Part shown: positions 17,619 to 28,647 of the stretch, piece by piece
Layout of the letters: every line of letters begins with the position of its first letter
Position numbering within the stretch: position 1 is the stretch's first letter
Source: Marinobacter sp. MDS2
GTDB lineage: Bacteria; Pseudomonadota; Gammaproteobacteria; Pseudomonadales; Oleiphilaceae
Reading direction: 5' to 3'
Assembly: GCF_030718085.1 (NCBI RefSeq)
Contig: NZ_JAVAJF010000002.1
Span: forward strand, 310,001-374,000
Length of the DNA: 64,000 nt
Made by a program: the position numbers and the translations under genes
The notes under the pieces: model-generated
What the model was told of the DNA's origin: nothing
Seen by the model: the letters and a program-made list of their open reading frames with translations, nothing else
Databases searched by the model: none

Positions 17619-18926
17619 TCAGAGCCAAGTCAGACCGGCACTGATGATGACCCCGGTAATGATCAACAGCATCAGGCAGTAGCCCATGATGTCTTTGGCT
17701 TTTAGCCCGGCAATGGCCAGAACCGGCAGCGCCCAGAAGGGTTGCAGCAGGTTGGTCCAGGCATCACCCCAGGCTACGGCCATGGCGACTCTGGGAATCT
17801 CCACGCCGAGTTCCTGAGCAACTGGCAACATCACCGGCGCTTGCACGGCCCACTGGCCACCACCGGATGGTACGAAGATGTTCACCAGCCCCGCACTGAT
17901 AAAGCTCCAGAACGGCAGGCTCTCTGCCGTTGCGAAGGAAACAAAGCCTGCAGAAATGCTGGCCGCCAGGCCGGATGCGGTCATCACACCCATGATGCCG
18001 GCATAGAAGGGGAACTGGATAACAATACCGGCTCCACCTTTAACACCTTCATTCAGGCTAGCCAGCAAGCGCTTTGGCGTTTGGTGCAGGATGATCGCAA
18101 TGAACAGGAACATGAAGTTCACGATGTTCAGGTTCAGGCCGCCGTTATCCAGAAAATACTGAAAGATGAAGGCCAGGCCGCTGAAGCCGATTAACCACGC
18201 CAGTATCCGGCTGTTCTCCAGATGGTCGGCGGGGCGGTTAATGACCACCGCCGTATCGGGCTCGTCATCCAGCAGTTTGGGGTCCACATAAATGCTGTCG
18301 CTCTCTGCCGGCAGCATCAGGCGATTCACCAGCGGTACCACGATGAACAGCGCAACAACGATGGCCAAGTTGAAGAACGCGAAGATGGTTTCGCTGGTAT
18401 CAATGATGCCGATCGCGCTTGCGCTGAAATGGCCATCAGTGGCGATGGTCAGAGGGATCGAGCCGGCCAGGCCACCGTGCCACACGATGAAGCCGGAGTA
18501 AGCACTGGCAACCAGCAGCGGGTAGTGAACCCGGATCTGGCGGGCCAGAGCCTTCGCGAACAGTGCGCCGACCACTAGGCCAAAACCCCAGTTAATCCAG
18601 CTTGCCACCAAAGCAACAAAGGTCACCAGAACGATGGCTTGCCCCGGGGTTTTTGCCAGACTGGCAATGCGATTCAGAATTCCGCGAACCAGAGGCGTAC
18701 TGGCCATCATGAAGCCAGTGACCAGTACCAGCAGCATCTGCATGGAAAACGTCAGCAGGTTCCAGAAGCTGTTGCCCCACATTTCGACAACCGCCATGGG
18801 GCCATGGCCTTCGAAGAGGATGGCCGACACAAACGTGAGCAGGGTGAGGATAATCACGAACAGGTAAGGGTCTGGAAGATACCTCTCCACCAGACTTACC
18901 ATGGGTTTTGATGCGCGCTCTAACAT
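17619..18926 (-). CDS. atoE: Short-chain fatty acid transporter (AtoE family)
   Basis: A 435-residue polytopic membrane protein of the SCFA transporter family, with about ten to twelve hydrophobic segments. Family marks include YLPDPYLFVIILTLLTFV at the N-terminus, SWINWGFGLVVGALFAK, and the C-terminal NIFVPSGGGQWAVQAPVMLP and WGDAWTNLLQPFWALP. It should import short-chain acids such as acetoacetate or butyrate, which suits the acetoacetate-producing liu operon nearby (inference). The ATG at 18926 is chosen for its GGAG six nt upstream; an ATG at 18938 is in frame but lacks one. AATAACAA precedes it. Confidence 0.88.
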   Translation of the reverse strand: MLERASKPMVSLVERYLPDPYLFVIILTLLTFVSAILFEGHGPMAVVEMWGNSFWNLLTFSMQMLLVLVTGFMMASTPLVRGILNRIASLAKTPGQAIVLVTFVALVASWINWGFGLVVGALFAKALARQIRVHYPLLVASAYSGFIVWHGGLAGSIPLTIATDGHFSASAIGIIDTSETIFAFFNLAIVVALFIVVPLVNRLMLPAESDSIYVDPKLLDDEPDTAVVINRPADHLENSRILAWLIGFSGLAFIFQYFLDNGGLNLNIVNFMFLFIAIILHQTPKRLLASLNEGVKGGAGIVIQFPFYAGIMGVMTASGLAASISAGFVSFATAESLPFWSFISAGLVNIFVPSGGGQWAVQAPVMLPVAQELGVEIPRVAMAVAWGDAWTNLLQPFWALPVLAIAGLKAKDIMGYCLMLLIITGVIISAGLTWL

Positions 18927-19033
18927 ACTGTTCTCCATTGTTATTTTTTTAACTTGCCTATGTTAGCAAGCAACAAGGAGAGCGTATCGTCGACCAAAGG
19001 CCAATATCGGAATCGCTGATCTTAAAAGCGGGG

Positions 19034-19747
19034 CTAAACGCCCCAGTCGCGCGTCGCGAGAGCCTCTGCAATGAACTGATAACCCCGTTGGCTGGGATGG
19101 TAACCATCGCTGGCAAGCAGGGAAGGATCTTCGACGGTCGGGTAGTTCAGGTAGCGGAAATCGGCGGGCGTTTGTAGGGCAAGTTCTTGGTAAATTCTGT
19201 CTAGCTGTCGTGCTCTCCAGCCCATAACGTGTCGAAGCGGTGACGGCAGCGTGCTGAATTTCTCCATGGGTGGCACGCTGAGCAACGTGATCGGTGCCTG
19301 AGAGAGTGGCGCGATTGCGCTGCGTAATGTTTTTAGATGCTGCCGGAATTGCGCTCGAGTGGTGAAGCCGGTGGTATCGTTAACGCCCATACTCAACACG
19401 ATCGAATCCGCGGGTGGCAGGTTTTCTGAGGCAAGGGTTTGCAGAAGATTGCCGAGGCGAATACCGTTCACGCCGAAGGTTTGCCAGCCAATCGTTTTGC
19501 CTGTGCGCTGGTTAAGCCGGAGGGCCAACTGGCTGGCAAGGCCATCGCTGTGGGTGGCAACCCCAACTCCGGCAGCCGTTGATTCACCAATTACCAGCAA
19601 GCGAAACTCGGGCGTCCCTTCGCCATACTGGCCGCTCTTTGCTCCGCTTGCTTCTGGCAACCTGGGGGTGACTCGCTGGGCTCGTTTGCCTTGATACAGC
19701 AATATCGGAGACAGCAGGGCGGTGGTCAGCCAGAACGGTGCGTGCAT
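19034..19747 (-). CDS. SGNH/GDSL-family hydrolase
   Basis: A 237-residue single-domain esterase with a hydrophobic N-terminus (residues 4-18), likely a membrane anchor or signal. SGNH blocks: IGESTAAGVGV (Ser in GES rather than GDS), the Asn block SMGVNDTTG, and the C-terminal DGYHPSQRGY with catalytic Asp and His. The ATG follows AAGGA at 6 nt. The function could be lipid or cell-wall ester hydrolysis; the substrate cannot be read. Confidence 0.85.
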   Translation of the reverse strand: MHAPFWLTTALLSPILLYQGKRAQRVTPRLPEASGAKSGQYGEGTPEFRLLVIGESTAAGVGVATHSDGLASQLALRLNQRTGKTIGWQTFGVNGIRLGNLLQTLASENLPPADSIVLSMGVNDTTGFTTRAQFRQHLKTLRSAIAPLSQAPITLLSVPPMEKFSTLPSPLRHVMGWRARQLDRIYQELALQTPADFRYLNYPTVEDPSLLASDGYHPSQRGYQFIAEALATRDWGV

Positions 19748-19910
19748 GTGGAGTCCTTCTAAACGATGGGAGGAATCATCATAGCGCGAAGCCTGTCGTG
19801 AGGGGATAGTCGTTGCCCATACTTGTGAAAGGCTTTGCTGCTGTCGTCGGCGATGTGGTGTAATTCTGGCCTTATCGATAGGGTCTCGGCCCGTATTGGA
19901 GACTTGCTGA

Positions 19911-20819
19911 ATGATTGTACGTAATCGCCCGGGCGCCCTCCGATTAATGCTGGCGTGGAAGGGCTCAGTGGTACCTCATATCCTTCCTCACATTCTGCTG
20001 GCAGGGCTGTTTGCGGCCGGGGTTACCTGGGTGTCTCGTCATCATTATCTGGATGGCATTGTGGACTACAGCCTTCTGCCGTTCACCATCATGGGCATCG
20101 CGCTGTCTATCTTTTTAAGTGTGCGCAACACTGCAACGTACGACCGTTGGTGGGAAGCCCGTAAGCATTGGGGGCATATGGTTTACGAGATTCGTAGTCT
20201 GGCGAGGGTCGGCGGTATTTACCTGAACCCGGAAAGGCGCAGAGAACTGCTGATGCGAAGCCTGGCGCACACGCATTTACTGCGAGGGCAACTGCGAAGT
20301 GAAGACGTTCGTTTGGAATTACCCTCGTCACTGTCAAAGGAATTAGTAGACGCGGCATTGCGTACGCAGAATCCAGCGGCTTTCATGCTGCAGAAGGCGG
20401 GAGAGGTTGTGGCGGAGGCGCTGCAAGCGGGAGATCTGGATTCGATCGGCGCTGCGGCCATAGACCGGCACCTGCATGAGTTGGCGGGTATTCAGGCGGC
20501 TTCGGAACGGATTGCTCATACGCCTTTACCGTTCGCCTATACCTTGTTGGCTCACCGCACGGCTTACGTGTATTGCTACATGCTGCCGTTTGGCTTGGTG
20601 GGAGTTGCCGGTTGGTTTACGCCGGTGTTCACCGCGATTGTGGCGTATACGTTCTTTGGGTTGGACCGCCTGTCAGAGCAGTTGGAGTTTCCGTTTGGCC
20701 GCCACGCGAACGACTTGCCATTGGATGCCATTTGCCGGATACATGAAATCAGCATTGCCGAAGCGCTCGGTGAACCGTCACCCGAGCCGCTGCAGCCGGT
20801 CGAGTTTCAGCTGCAATAA
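19911..20819 (+). CDS. Bestrophin-family anion channel protein
   Basis: A 302-residue protein of the bestrophin/RFP-TM (YneE) family. Membrane helices lie near 20-45, 50-70 and 205-250. The conserved SVRNTATYDRWWEARKHWG and the C-terminal GLDRLSEQLEFPFGRHANDL signature are both intact. Bacterial members form pentameric channels passing cations or anions. A GGAGA site sits upstream of the ATG. It is monocistronic between two terminators. Confidence 0.92.
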   Translation: MIVRNRPGALRLMLAWKGSVVPHILPHILLAGLFAAGVTWVSRHHYLDGIVDYSLLPFTIMGIALSIFLSVRNTATYDRWWEARKHWGHMVYEIRSLARVGGIYLNPERRRELLMRSLAHTHLLRGQLRSEDVRLELPSSLSKELVDAALRTQNPAAFMLQKAGEVVAEALQAGDLDSIGAAAIDRHLHELAGIQAASERIAHTPLPFAYTLLAHRTAYVYCYMLPFGLVGVAGWFTPVFTAIVAYTFFGLDRLSEQLEFPFGRHANDLPLDAICRIHEISIAEALGEPSPEPLQPVEFQLQ

Positions 20820-20820
20820 A

Positions 20821-20849
20821 AAAGGCCCCCGGACATTCCGGAGGCCTTT
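20821..20849. terminator. Bidirectional terminator
   Basis: AAAGGCC...CCGG pairs with CCGG...GGCCTTT around a 5-nt loop, between the convergent bestrophin and acyl-CoA synthetase genes. Confidence 0.88.
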
Positions 20850-20873
20850 GATTTTCATCAGGGAGTGGGCGGA

Positions 20874-22562
20874 CTATTTTTTCAGCCCCAACTCTTCGAT
20901 CGACACTTCCCGCATTTTGAATTTCTGGATTTTCCCGGTGACCGTCATCGGGAATTCATCCACAAACTTGTAGTTGCGTGGAATCTTGAAGTGCGCGATT
21001 TTGCCCTTGCAGAAGGCCTGGAGGTCGTCGGCACTGACCGGTTCGGCATCGGGCCGGAACTTCACCCAAGCGATCAGCTCTTCACCGTACTTGTCATCGG
21101 GAATGCCGGTAACCTGGACTTCCTCGATGGCAGGATGGGTGTAGAAGAACTCTTCGATTTCCTTCGGGTAAATGTTTTCACCGCCTCGAATCACCATGTC
21201 CTTGATGCGGCCGACAATCTGAACGTAGCCTTCGTCGTCCATGGTGGCCAAATCGCCGGTGTGCATCCAGCCGTTTTCGTCGATGGCCTCGCGGGTTTTC
21301 TCTTCGTTGTTCCAGTACTTCAGCATGACGCTGTAGCCGCGGGTACACAGTTCACCGATTTCGCCCCGCGGTACGACATGACCGTTGCCCGGATCGACAA
21401 TTTTGGTTTCCAGGTGAGGCTGAGTACGGCCTACCGTCGTGACCTGCTTTTCGAACGGGTCGAGGGAGCTGGTCTGCGTGGACACCGGGCTGGTTTCTGT
21501 CATGCCGTAGGCAATCTGAACTTCTTTCATGTTCATTTTGCCGTTGACCTTCTTCATCACCTCGGCCGGGCAGATGGACCCGGCCATAATGCCGGTGCGC
21601 AGCGTGGACAGGTCGTAGCTGTCGAAATCCGGCTCTGCCAGCTCGGCGATGAACATGGTGGGCACACCGTAGAGTGCGGTGGCTTTTTCCTGATGTACCG
21701 CTTGCAGGACGGTCTTGGGGTCGAATCCTTCGCCCGGGTAAATCATGGCGCTGCCGTGGGTGATGCAGCCAAGGTTGCCCATGACCATGCCGAAGCAGTG
21801 ATACAGAGGCACCGGGATCACCAAGCGGTCTTTCTCGGTCAGGCGCTGGCTTTCACCCACGAAGTAGCCGTTGTTCAGAATGTTGTGGTGGGTGAGGGTG
21901 GCACCTTTGGGATTGCCGGTGGTGCCGGAGGTGAACTGGATGTTGATGGGGTCATCGAACTGAAGTTGGTTCTGGCGCTTTTCCAGGTCTGCTGCCGATG
22001 CCTGGCCCGCAAAGCCGAGAAATTCCTGCCAAGTCCACATGCCGGTCTGTTTGTCGTCGTGAACGTTGATCACGGCCCTTAGATCCGGCACGTCTTTGGC
22101 GTTCAGTTTGCCGGGTTCGCTTTGCTTCAGTTCCGGCGCCAGCTGATACAGCATTTCCCGGTAATTGGATGTTTTAAAGCTATCCGCGGTCACCAGCACG
22201 CTGATGCCGGCTAGATTCAGGGCATACTGCAGTTCATGCACCCCGTACGAGGGGTTGATGTTGACCAGAATCGCGCCCACTTTGGCGGTGGCGAATTGGG
22301 TGACGGTCCACTCATAACGGTTGGGTGACCAGATACCAACCCGGTCGCCTTTTTGCACGCCAATGGCAAGGAAGGCGCGGGCGGCTTCGTTTACCTTGTC
22401 GACAAATTCTTGATAGGTCCAGCGAATGTCCTGATGCAGGCACACCAAGGCTTCGTTGTTTGGATACTGTTGGGCGGTTCGGTCCAGCATGTCGCCGATG
22501 GTCATGCCCAGAAGGGGCTTTTCGGCGACGCCGCTGGTGTAACTTGGAAGAGTCATGCTCAT
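20874..22562 (-). CDS. Acyl-CoA synthetase (AMP-forming) at the end of the liu operon
   Basis: A 562-residue adenylate-forming ligase. P-loop [17 protein letters not shown]5 motif [10 protein letters not shown], hinge [18 protein letters not shown] and terminal catalytic Lys in [10 protein letters not shown] are all intact. It sits 51 bp behind the peroxidase-related gene and probably belongs to the liu transcript. Activation of isovalerate or another medium/short-chain acid to its CoA ester is plausible, but specificity is not readable. The ATG at 22562 has GGAGG seven nt upstream; an in-frame ATG at 22601 does not. Confidence 0.88.
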   Translation of the reverse strand: MSMTLPSYTSGVAEKPLLGMTIGDMLDRTAQQYPNNEALVCLHQDIRWTYQEFVDKVNEAARAFLAIGVQKGDRVGIWSPNRYEWTVTQFATAKVGAILVNINPSYGVHELQYALNLAGISVLVTADSFKTSNYREMLYQLAPELKQSEPGKLNAKDVPDLRAVINVHDDKQTGMWTWQEFLGFAGQASAADLEKRQNQLQFDDPINIQFTSGTTGNPKGATLTHHNILNNGYFVGESQRLTEKDRLVIPVPLYHCFGMVMGNLGCITHGSAMIYPGEGFDPKTVLQAVHQEKATALYGVPTMFIAELAEPDFDSYDLSTLRTGIMAGSICPAEVMKKVNGKMNMKEVQIAYGMTETSPVSTQTSSLDPFEKQVTTVGRTQPHLETKIVDPGNGHVVPRGEIGELCTRGYSVMLKYWNNEEKTREAIDENGWMHTGDLATMDDEGYVQIVGRIKDMVIRGGENIYPKEIEEFFYTHPAIEEVQVTGIPDDKYGEELIAWVKFRPDAEPVSADDLQAFCKGKIAHFKIPRNYKFVDEFPMTVTGKIQKFKMREVSIEELGLKK

Positions 22563-22613
22563 CTCACTGCCTCCATTGTTTTTGTAGTCGAGGGCTGGCA
22601 AGTTGCGTGCTTG

Positions 22614-23192
22614 CTAGCGGCTCTGGCTGTGATATTCAGGGTTGGGCTGCATATCGCTGGCGATCGCAACCCGGTTAGACATGTTGTAGAAACCCACCAG
22701 ATTGCTAAGGTCCCAAATGGCACGATCGCTGAAACCGGCATCTCGCAGTGCTTGAATTTCCTGCTCAGCAACTGTGGCTGGTGAGCGGGTGAGATGGGAC
22801 GCGAAATCGAGCATCGCTCGCTGCCGCGGGTCCAGTTTGGCACTGCGGTAGTTCATAACCAGATGCTCGCCGAGTGTTGGGTCACCGCTGAGTACGCGCA
22901 CCGCGGCACCGTGGGCGACCAAGCAGTAAAAGCATTTGTTTTCGGAAGAGACCACAACCGCGACCATTTCCCGCTCCAGCTTGGAGAGTTCGCCTTCGCC
23001 CAACATTAATTCGTTGTACAGGCGGGTGAAACCTTCTAATTGGGGCAAGTTTTGACTGTAGGCGGTCAGCACGTTGGGAACCATGCCCAGCTTTTCCTGG
23101 CAGATTTCAAAGTACTTTTTGGTATCTTCGGGCAGATCGCTGATCTCGGGGATCGGCAGGTCCAGAGCAACCACATTGTTATTTTGGTTCAT
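22614..23192 (-). CDS. Peroxidase-related (carboxymuconolactone decarboxylase/AhpD-like) protein
   Basis: A 192-residue all-helical AhpD-superfamily protein. The redox motif C87-x-x-C90 with His94 ([11 protein letters not shown]) is intact, as in the uncharacterised peroxidase-related subfamily of CMD proteins. Its start overlaps the liuE stop by 4 bp, so it is embedded in the leucine operon. It may detoxify peroxides arising from acyl-CoA oxidation (inference). AATAACAA occurs within its first codons. Confidence 0.87.
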   Translation of the reverse strand: MNQNNNVVALDLPIPEISDLPEDTKKYFEICQEKLGMVPNVLTAYSQNLPQLEGFTRLYNELMLGEGELSKLEREMVAVVVSSENKCFYCLVAHGAAVRVLSGDPTLGEHLVMNYRSAKLDPRQRAMLDFASHLTRSPATVAEQEIQALRDAGFSDRAIWDLSNLVGFYNMSNRVAIASDMQPNPEYHSQSR

Positions 23193-24097
23193 TGGCAGTG
23201 TCCTCCTAATGCCTGACCGACTTTCGAGCCGTTATGGCGGTTTAGTTGCTGGCTGATCCAGTCTCCGGTGGCAACCAGTTTGTTCAGGTCAACGCCGGTA
23301 TCTATGCCCAATCCGTTCAGAAGATATAGCACGTCTTCGGTAGCGACGTTGCCGGATGCGCCTTTGGCGTAGGGGCAGCCGCCTAACCCTGCAACCGAAG
23401 AATCGATCACGCTGACGCCTTCTTCGAGCACGGCGTAAAGATTGGCCAGTGCCTGTCCGTAGGTGTCGTGGAAGTGAGCCGCCAGCTTGTCCATTGGGAC
23501 GACAGCTGCGACCGCTTCCAGCATGCGTTTGGCTTTCAGCGGTGTGCCGACACCGATGGTGTCACCCAATGAAATCTCGTGGCAGCCCATGTCGTACAGT
23601 GCTTTGGCCACGGTGGCGACTTTTTCGGGCGCAATGTCGCCTTCGTATGGGCAGCCCATAACCGTTGATACATAGCCGCGTACAGGGATGCCGTGTTTGC
23701 GGGCTTCTTCAACAACCGGGGCAAACCGTTCCAGACTTTCGGCAATGCTGCAGTTGATGTTCTTTTGGGTGAACGACTCTGAAGCGGCACCGAATACCGC
23801 CACTTCATCGGCCTTTGCAGCCAGTGCGCCTTCGAACCCTTTCAGGTTCGGGGTGAGGGCCGAGTAACGAACGCCGTTTTTGCGGTTGATGAGTGCCATA
23901 ACGTCGGCCGCATCCGCCATTTGCGGCACCCATTTGGGTGACACAAAGCTGGCGGCTTCAATGTGGGTTAAGCCGCAGTCGGCCAAGCGGTCAATCAACC
24001 CTGTTTTGATGGCGGTGGCAATCACCTCGCCGGGTTCGTTCTGAAGACCGTCCCGGGGGCTCATTTCCACCAGCCGCACCTGTGTCGGGAAGGCCAT
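23189..24097 (-). CDS. liuE: Hydroxymethylglutaryl-CoA lyase
   Basis: A 302-residue TIM-barrel lyase that splits 3-hydroxy-3-methylglutaryl-CoA into acetoacetate and acetyl-CoA, the last step of leucine degradation. Key segments: [12 protein letters not shown] (substrate Arg and metal Asp), [13 protein letters not shown] (metal His pair) and [14 protein letters not shown] with the catalytic Cys. The length fits the family. Start and liuD stop share one base (TAATG), indicating coupling. Confidence 0.96.
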   Translation of the reverse strand: MAFPTQVRLVEMSPRDGLQNEPGEVIATAIKTGLIDRLADCGLTHIEAASFVSPKWVPQMADAADVMALINRKNGVRYSALTPNLKGFEGALAAKADEVAVFGAASESFTQKNINCSIAESLERFAPVVEEARKHGIPVRGYVSTVMGCPYEGDIAPEKVATVAKALYDMGCHEISLGDTIGVGTPLKAKRMLEAVAAVVPMDKLAAHFHDTYGQALANLYAVLEEGVSVIDSSVAGLGGCPYAKGASGNVATEDVLYLLNGLGIDTGVDLNKLVATGDWISQQLNRHNGSKVGQALGGHCQ

Positions 24098-26085
24098 TAC
24101 TCTGCCTCCCCGGTGTCGATGGCAATCAACTCCGCACCCTCGGCAACCTGATCCCCTTCGGCGTAGAAAATGTCGCTCACCACGCCATCGGCCGGTGCTT
24201 TAATGGCGTGCTCCATTTTCATGGCTTCCATGATCACCAGGCTTTGCCCCGCGGTTACCTTGTCGCCGACTTTGGCTTGCACGGCCACAATGGCGCCGTT
24301 CATGGGGGCGGCCAGACTGCCTTCGCCAGCTACGTCTTCAAGGCCGTAAGACTCTTGATAAACGGTGCATTTGAAGGTGTCACCCTCGTAAAACAGCACC
24401 AGTTCGTGGTTGTGCAGGTTGCCATGCACACTTAGCCGGTGGCCGTTGAGGACTGCTTGCAGGTAGTCTTCATCCAGACGGGCGTTCAAGTGATAGACGC
24501 TATCATCGACGAGTACCTGATAACGGTCGTCCCGCTCCAGAATTTTCAGCTCGTGAATGTCATTGCCCACCTGCAGGGACAGAGGTTGGGCGAACTCTGA
24601 GTTCATGCGCCAGCTGTTCTTGCGGCCAAACGGCGACCAGGGGTCAGCGGTGACCGGTTCGACGGATTTCCGGTGTTCCAGAATGAAGCCGGCTGCCAGC
24701 ACCAATGCCTTGTCCAGATCCAGCTTGGGCTTCGGAAACAGCAACGACTCGTGTGTGGCAATAAAATTGGTGGTCAGATCAGCCTGACGGAAAGGCTGGC
24801 TGTCCACGGTTGCGTGCAGAAACCGGATGTTGGTTTTCAAACCGGCAATGCGGTAATGCTCCAGCGCCTGGACCATGCGGTTGACCGCCTGATCCCGGGT
24901 TTCGTCCCAAACGATCAGCTTGGCGATCATCGGGTCGTAATGGATGCTGATCTCGTCGCCTTCGGTTACGCCGGTATCCACGCGCACGTGAGCGGATTCG
25001 GCCGGGGTACTCAGGTAGCGAAGCGTGCCTGTAGCGGGCAGGAAGTCCTGATCCGGATCTTCGGCATAGATACGCGCTTCAATGGCGTGGCCGCGGGTTT
25101 TTACCTGTTCCTGAACCAAGGGCAGGGCGTCGCCCCAGGCTACTTTTAGCTGCCATTCCACCAGATCTTGCCCGGTGACCATTTCAGTGACCGGGTGCTC
25201 TACCTGCAGGCGGGTGTTCATTTCCATGAAGAAGAACGAACCGTCCACGTCGTACAGAAATTCGACGGTGCCCGCACCCACATAGTTGATAGCTTGGGCG
25301 GCCCGCACGGCAGCGTCACCCATGGCTTTTCGGGTTTCTTCGCTCAGGCCTGGGGCCGGGGCTTCTTCCAGTACTTTCTGGTGCCGGCGCTGTACGGAGC
25401 AATCCCGCTCTGCCAGATAAATGCCGTTACCGTGCTGGTCGCAGAACACCTGAATCTCGACGTGCCGAGGCTGGGTCAGGTAGCGTTCGATCAGCATGTC
25501 GGGGTTGCCGAAGGCGTTCTTGGCCTCACGCTTGGCAGCCGCCAGAGCGTCGTCAAACTCACCCATGTTTTCGACCACTCGCATGCCTTTACCGCCACCA
25601 CCCGCGACGGCTTTCAGCAGCAACGGGAAGCCGCACTTTTCGGCTTCTTCTCGCAGCAGCTCCGGGGTTTGGTCGCTGCCGTGATAACCCGGCACCAGCG
25701 GCACACCGGCTTTTTCCATGATCGCCTTGGCAGCTGACTTGGAGCCCATGGCGGCAATGGCGGAAGACGGAGGGCCAATGAAGGCAATGCCGTTGGCTTC
25801 GCAGGCTTCGGCGAAATCGGTGTTCTCAGACAAGAAACCATAGCCCGGATGGACCGCCTGCGCGCCGCTTTCTTTAGCGACCTCGATGATCTTGTCGGCT
25901 TTCAGATAACTCTCGGAACTGGCGGCGGGGCCAATCAAAAAGGCTTCGTCTGCCATGGCAACGTGCCGTGCATGGGCATCCGCTTCGGAATACACAGCCA
26001 CACATCGGATGCCCATGCGGTGGGCGGTTTGGATAATCCGGCAGGCGATTTCGCCCCGGTTGGCAATCAGGATCTTGTTAAACAT
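24097..26085 (-). CDS. liuD: Methylcrotonyl-CoA carboxylase biotin-containing (alpha) subunit
   Basis: A 662-residue protein: biotin carboxylase domain (about 1-450, starting [18 protein letters not shown], with the ATP-grasp Gly-rich loop [13 protein letters not shown]), a linker/BT domain, and a C-terminal biotinyl domain with biotin Lys623 in MEAMKMEH. It carboxylates its own biotin; LiuB transfers the carboxyl to 3-methylcrotonyl-CoA. The ATG at 26085 overlaps the liuC stop (TAATG) and is the family start; the in-frame ATG at 26106 is within liuC. Confidence 0.96.
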   Translation of the reverse strand: MFNKILIANRGEIACRIIQTAHRMGIRCVAVYSEADAHARHVAMADEAFLIGPAASSESYLKADKIIEVAKESGAQAVHPGYGFLSENTDFAEACEANGIAFIGPPSSAIAAMGSKSAAKAIMEKAGVPLVPGYHGSDQTPELLREEAEKCGFPLLLKAVAGGGGKGMRVVENMGEFDDALAAAKREAKNAFGNPDMLIERYLTQPRHVEIQVFCDQHGNGIYLAERDCSVQRRHQKVLEEAPAPGLSEETRKAMGDAAVRAAQAINYVGAGTVEFLYDVDGSFFFMEMNTRLQVEHPVTEMVTGQDLVEWQLKVAWGDALPLVQEQVKTRGHAIEARIYAEDPDQDFLPATGTLRYLSTPAESAHVRVDTGVTEGDEISIHYDPMIAKLIVWDETRDQAVNRMVQALEHYRIAGLKTNIRFLHATVDSQPFRQADLTTNFIATHESLLFPKPKLDLDKALVLAAGFILEHRKSVEPVTADPWSPFGRKNSWRMNSEFAQPLSLQVGNDIHELKILERDDRYQVLVDDSVYHLNARLDEDYLQAVLNGHRLSVHGNLHNHELVLFYEGDTFKCTVYQESYGLEDVAGEGSLAAPMNGAIVAVQAKVGDKVTAGQSLVIMEAMKMEHAIKAPADGVVSDIFYAEGDQVAEGAELIAIDTGEAE

Positions 26086-26891
26086 TATTGTGTCTCCGGA
26101 ATCCAACTGGCCTTTCGTTTGTTCAGGAAGGCGCTGAGCCCTTCCTGACCTTCTTCACCCACGCGGATATCGGCGATGCGCTGTGCGGTGTCGTCGATCA
26201 ATTCTGCGGTGATGGGCTTGTGGCTAACGGCAAAGACCAGGTCCTTGGCGGCTTTCATGGCTTCGGGGCCGTTATTGGCCATGTGTTTCAGTAGTTCGGT
26301 GCACCGGGTCTGCAGGGCTTGTTCGTCGTCGCAAACAATGTGTACCAGCCCGAACTGTTGTGCTTCGCTCGCGCTGAACACTTCGGCCGACAGGAAATAA
26401 CGCCGTGCATGTCGCTCGCCAATCGCCCGCACTACGTATGGGCTGATGGCGGCGGGGATAAGGCCGAGTTTGACTTCGCTCAGGCAGAAGCTGGCGGACT
26501 GGGTGGCCAGCACAATATCGCAACAGGCTGCGAGGCCTACCGCACCGCCGAAGGCTGCGCCTTGCACCAGACCGATCACCGGCTTGGACAAGTGGTTAAG
26601 CGTGTTCATCAGCCGAGCCAGTTCCCGGGAGTCGTCCAGGTTTTCCTGACGGGTGTTGTCGGCCATGCGGCGCATCCAGCCTAAATCCGCGCCGGCGGAG
26701 AAGTGTTTGCCTTCGGAACGCAGGATGACAATCTGGGTTTCCGGATCGCGGTCAACGTATTCAAAAGCGTGGATGAGCTGTTGAATGATGGCATCGTCGA
26801 ACGCATTGCGTTTGTCCGGTCGGTTGAGCACGATTTCGGAGATACCGTTATCCCGCTGGTGCATCAGAACCGCTGAGTGTTGTTGTGACAT
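26085..26891 (-). CDS. liuC: Methylglutaconyl-CoA hydratase (crotonase family)
   Basis: A 268-residue crotonase-fold enzyme that hydrates 3-methylglutaconyl-CoA to HMG-CoA. The segments FSAGADLGWMRRMAD and GAAFGGAVGLAACCDI supply the oxyanion hole; LSEVKLGLIPAAISP carries the acidic residue. The ATG at 26891 has GGAG seven nt upstream, and an in-frame ATG at 26924 would overlap liuB. The place between liuB and liuD matches the Pseudomonas liu order. Confidence 0.94.
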   Translation of the reverse strand: MSQQHSAVLMHQRDNGISEIVLNRPDKRNAFDDAIIQQLIHAFEYVDRDPETQIVILRSEGKHFSAGADLGWMRRMADNTRQENLDDSRELARLMNTLNHLSKPVIGLVQGAAFGGAVGLAACCDIVLATQSASFCLSEVKLGLIPAAISPYVVRAIGERHARRYFLSAEVFSASEAQQFGLVHIVCDDEQALQTRCTELLKHMANNGPEAMKAAKDLVFAVSHKPITAELIDDTAQRIADIRVGEEGQEGLSAFLNKRKASWIPETQ

Positions 26892-26904
26892 GTCGGCGCT
26901 CCTT

Positions 26905-28512
26905 TTACATGCGGAACACGCCAAAGCGCGTGGGCTTGGCGGGTCGGTTGAGGGTGGCTGACAGGCTCAGGGCGACCACTTCGCGTGTCTGGGCCGGGTC
27001 GATGACGCCGTCATCCCACAGGCGCGCACTGGCGTAGTAGGGGTGGCCTTGGTGCTCGTAGGTTTCGGTGATCGGCTTTTTGAATTCGGCTTCTTCTTGG
27101 GCGCTCCAGCTCTGGCCTTTGCGCTCCATGCCTTCTCTACGAACCTGGGCCAGTACACCAGCGGCCTGTTCACCGCCCATCACGGAGATACGGGCGTTGG
27201 GCCACATCCACAGGAAGTCCGGGCTGTAGGCTCGGCCACACATGCCGTAGTTGCCGGCACCGTAGCTGCCACCGATCAGGACGGTGATTTTGGGTACGTT
27301 GGCGCAGGCCACGGCCATCACCATTTTGGCGCCGTGTTTGGCAATGCCTTCGGCTTCGTGTTTTTGCCCGACCATAAAGCCGGTGATGTTTTGCAGGAAC
27401 AGCAGCGGAATATTGCGCTGGCAGCAGAGCTCGACGAAGTGGGCGCCTTTTTGAGCGGATTCGCTGAACAGGATGCCGTTGTTGGCGATGATGCCTACAG
27501 GGTAGCCATGTATGTGAGCAAAGCCGGTGACTAGGGTGGAACCGTAGTAGCGTTTGAATTCGTCGAATTCTGAGCCGTCTACGATGCGGGAGATCACGTC
27601 TCGTACGTCAAACTGTTTGCGCAAATCGGTGCCGACGATGCCGTATATTTCGTTTTGGTCGTACAGCGGTGCTTTGGGCTTTTGCACCTCAACCGGCACA
27701 GGCTTGCGGCGGTTCAGGTTAGCAACGCAGCGGCGCGCGATTTCCAGTGCGTGGGCATCGTTTTCCGCGTAGTGGTCGGCAACACCGGAGATTTTGCAGT
27801 GGACGTCGGCTCCGCCGAGGTCTTCGGCGCTGACGACTTCACCGGTGGCAGCTTTCACCAGTGGTGGGCCGGCCAGAAAGATGGTGCCTTGATTGCGTAC
27901 GATGATGGATTCGTCGGCCATGGCGGGCACGTAGGCGCCGCCTGCGGTGCACAGGCCCATAACAACGGCAATCTGGGGAATGTCGTCGGCGGACATTCTG
28001 GCCTGGTTGTAGAAGATGCGGCCGAAATGGTCGCGGTCCGGGAAGACTTCGTCTTGCCTTGGCAGGTTGGCGCCGCCGGAATCTACCAGGTAGATGCAGG
28101 GCAGGCGGTTTTCCATGGCGATTTCTTGTGCCCGCAGGTGTTTTTTGACGGTTAGCGGGTAGTAGCTGCCGCCTTTGACGGTGGCGTCGTTGGCGATGAT
28201 CATGCATTCGGTGCCGGATACGCGTCCGATGCCTGCAACAACGCCTGCGGCGGGGACTTCTTCGTCGTAGACGTTGTAGGCGGCGAACTGGCCGATTTCG
28301 AGGAAGGGCGAGCCGTCGTCCAGTAGGCGGTTAATGCGCTCGCGGGGCAGGAGTTTGCCTCGGTCTGTGTGGCGTTTTTGGTAATCTGGCCCGCCGCCCT
28401 GGTGGATTTTATCGACTTTGTTCCGGAGGTCGGCGACAGCTTGTTGCATAGCCTCTTGATTGGCCAGGAATTCGTCCGATCTTGGATTTATTTTGTTTTG
28501 GAGAATTGTCAT
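26905..28512 (-). CDS. liuB: Methylcrotonyl-CoA carboxylase carboxyltransferase (beta) subunit
   Basis: A 535-residue carboxyltransferase, the same length as the P. aeruginosa enzyme. Crotonase-like N and C halves are visible: [36 protein letters not shown], and C-terminal [20 protein letters not shown] and [20 protein letters not shown]. The ATG at 28512 is the family start. An in-frame ATG at 28659 would translate the adjacent inverted repeat and is rejected. A large hairpin separates it from liuA. Confidence 0.95.
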   Translation of the reverse strand: MTILQNKINPRSDEFLANQEAMQQAVADLRNKVDKIHQGGGPDYQKRHTDRGKLLPRERINRLLDDGSPFLEIGQFAAYNVYDEEVPAAGVVAGIGRVSGTECMIIANDATVKGGSYYPLTVKKHLRAQEIAMENRLPCIYLVDSGGANLPRQDEVFPDRDHFGRIFYNQARMSADDIPQIAVVMGLCTAGGAYVPAMADESIIVRNQGTIFLAGPPLVKAATGEVVSAEDLGGADVHCKISGVADHYAENDAHALEIARRCVANLNRRKPVPVEVQKPKAPLYDQNEIYGIVGTDLRKQFDVRDVISRIVDGSEFDEFKRYYGSTLVTGFAHIHGYPVGIIANNGILFSESAQKGAHFVELCCQRNIPLLFLQNITGFMVGQKHEAEGIAKHGAKMVMAVACANVPKITVLIGGSYGAGNYGMCGRAYSPDFLWMWPNARISVMGGEQAAGVLAQVRREGMERKGQSWSAQEEAEFKKPITETYEHQGHPYYASARLWDDGVIDPAQTREVVALSLSATLNRPAKPTRFGVFRM

Positions 28513-28541
28513 TTGTCGTGGTCCCTCGCGTTGGGGGCGCA

Positions 28542-28647
28542 GGGCTGGAGGGGCGGCGTTCCGAAAACCGCTACAAGCACGTCCGTGTGCGCTTCTCTTC
28601 GGCCATCCATGGCCTACGACATTTTCGGAACGCCGCCCCTCCAGCCC
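28542..28647. repeat. 26-bp perfect inverted repeat between liuA and liuB
   Basis: Arms at 28542-28567 and 28622-28647 are perfectly complementary over 26 bp (GC-rich, ending in CCGAAAA/TTTTCGG). They enclose 54 nt that contain a second palindrome GGCCATCCATGGCC and a CACG/CGTG pair. It lies within the liu transcript, 35 nt before liuA ends and 29 nt before liuB begins. Likely an extragenic repeat element, possibly affecting relative liuA/liuB expression. Confidence 0.85.

Noticed and set aside
20865..22082. Long plus-strand open frame (405 codons) opposite the acyl-CoA synthetase
   Set aside because: Lies entirely antisense to a gene with intact family motifs; composition is a codon-bias shadow (His/Val/Gly-rich) with no recognisable domain.
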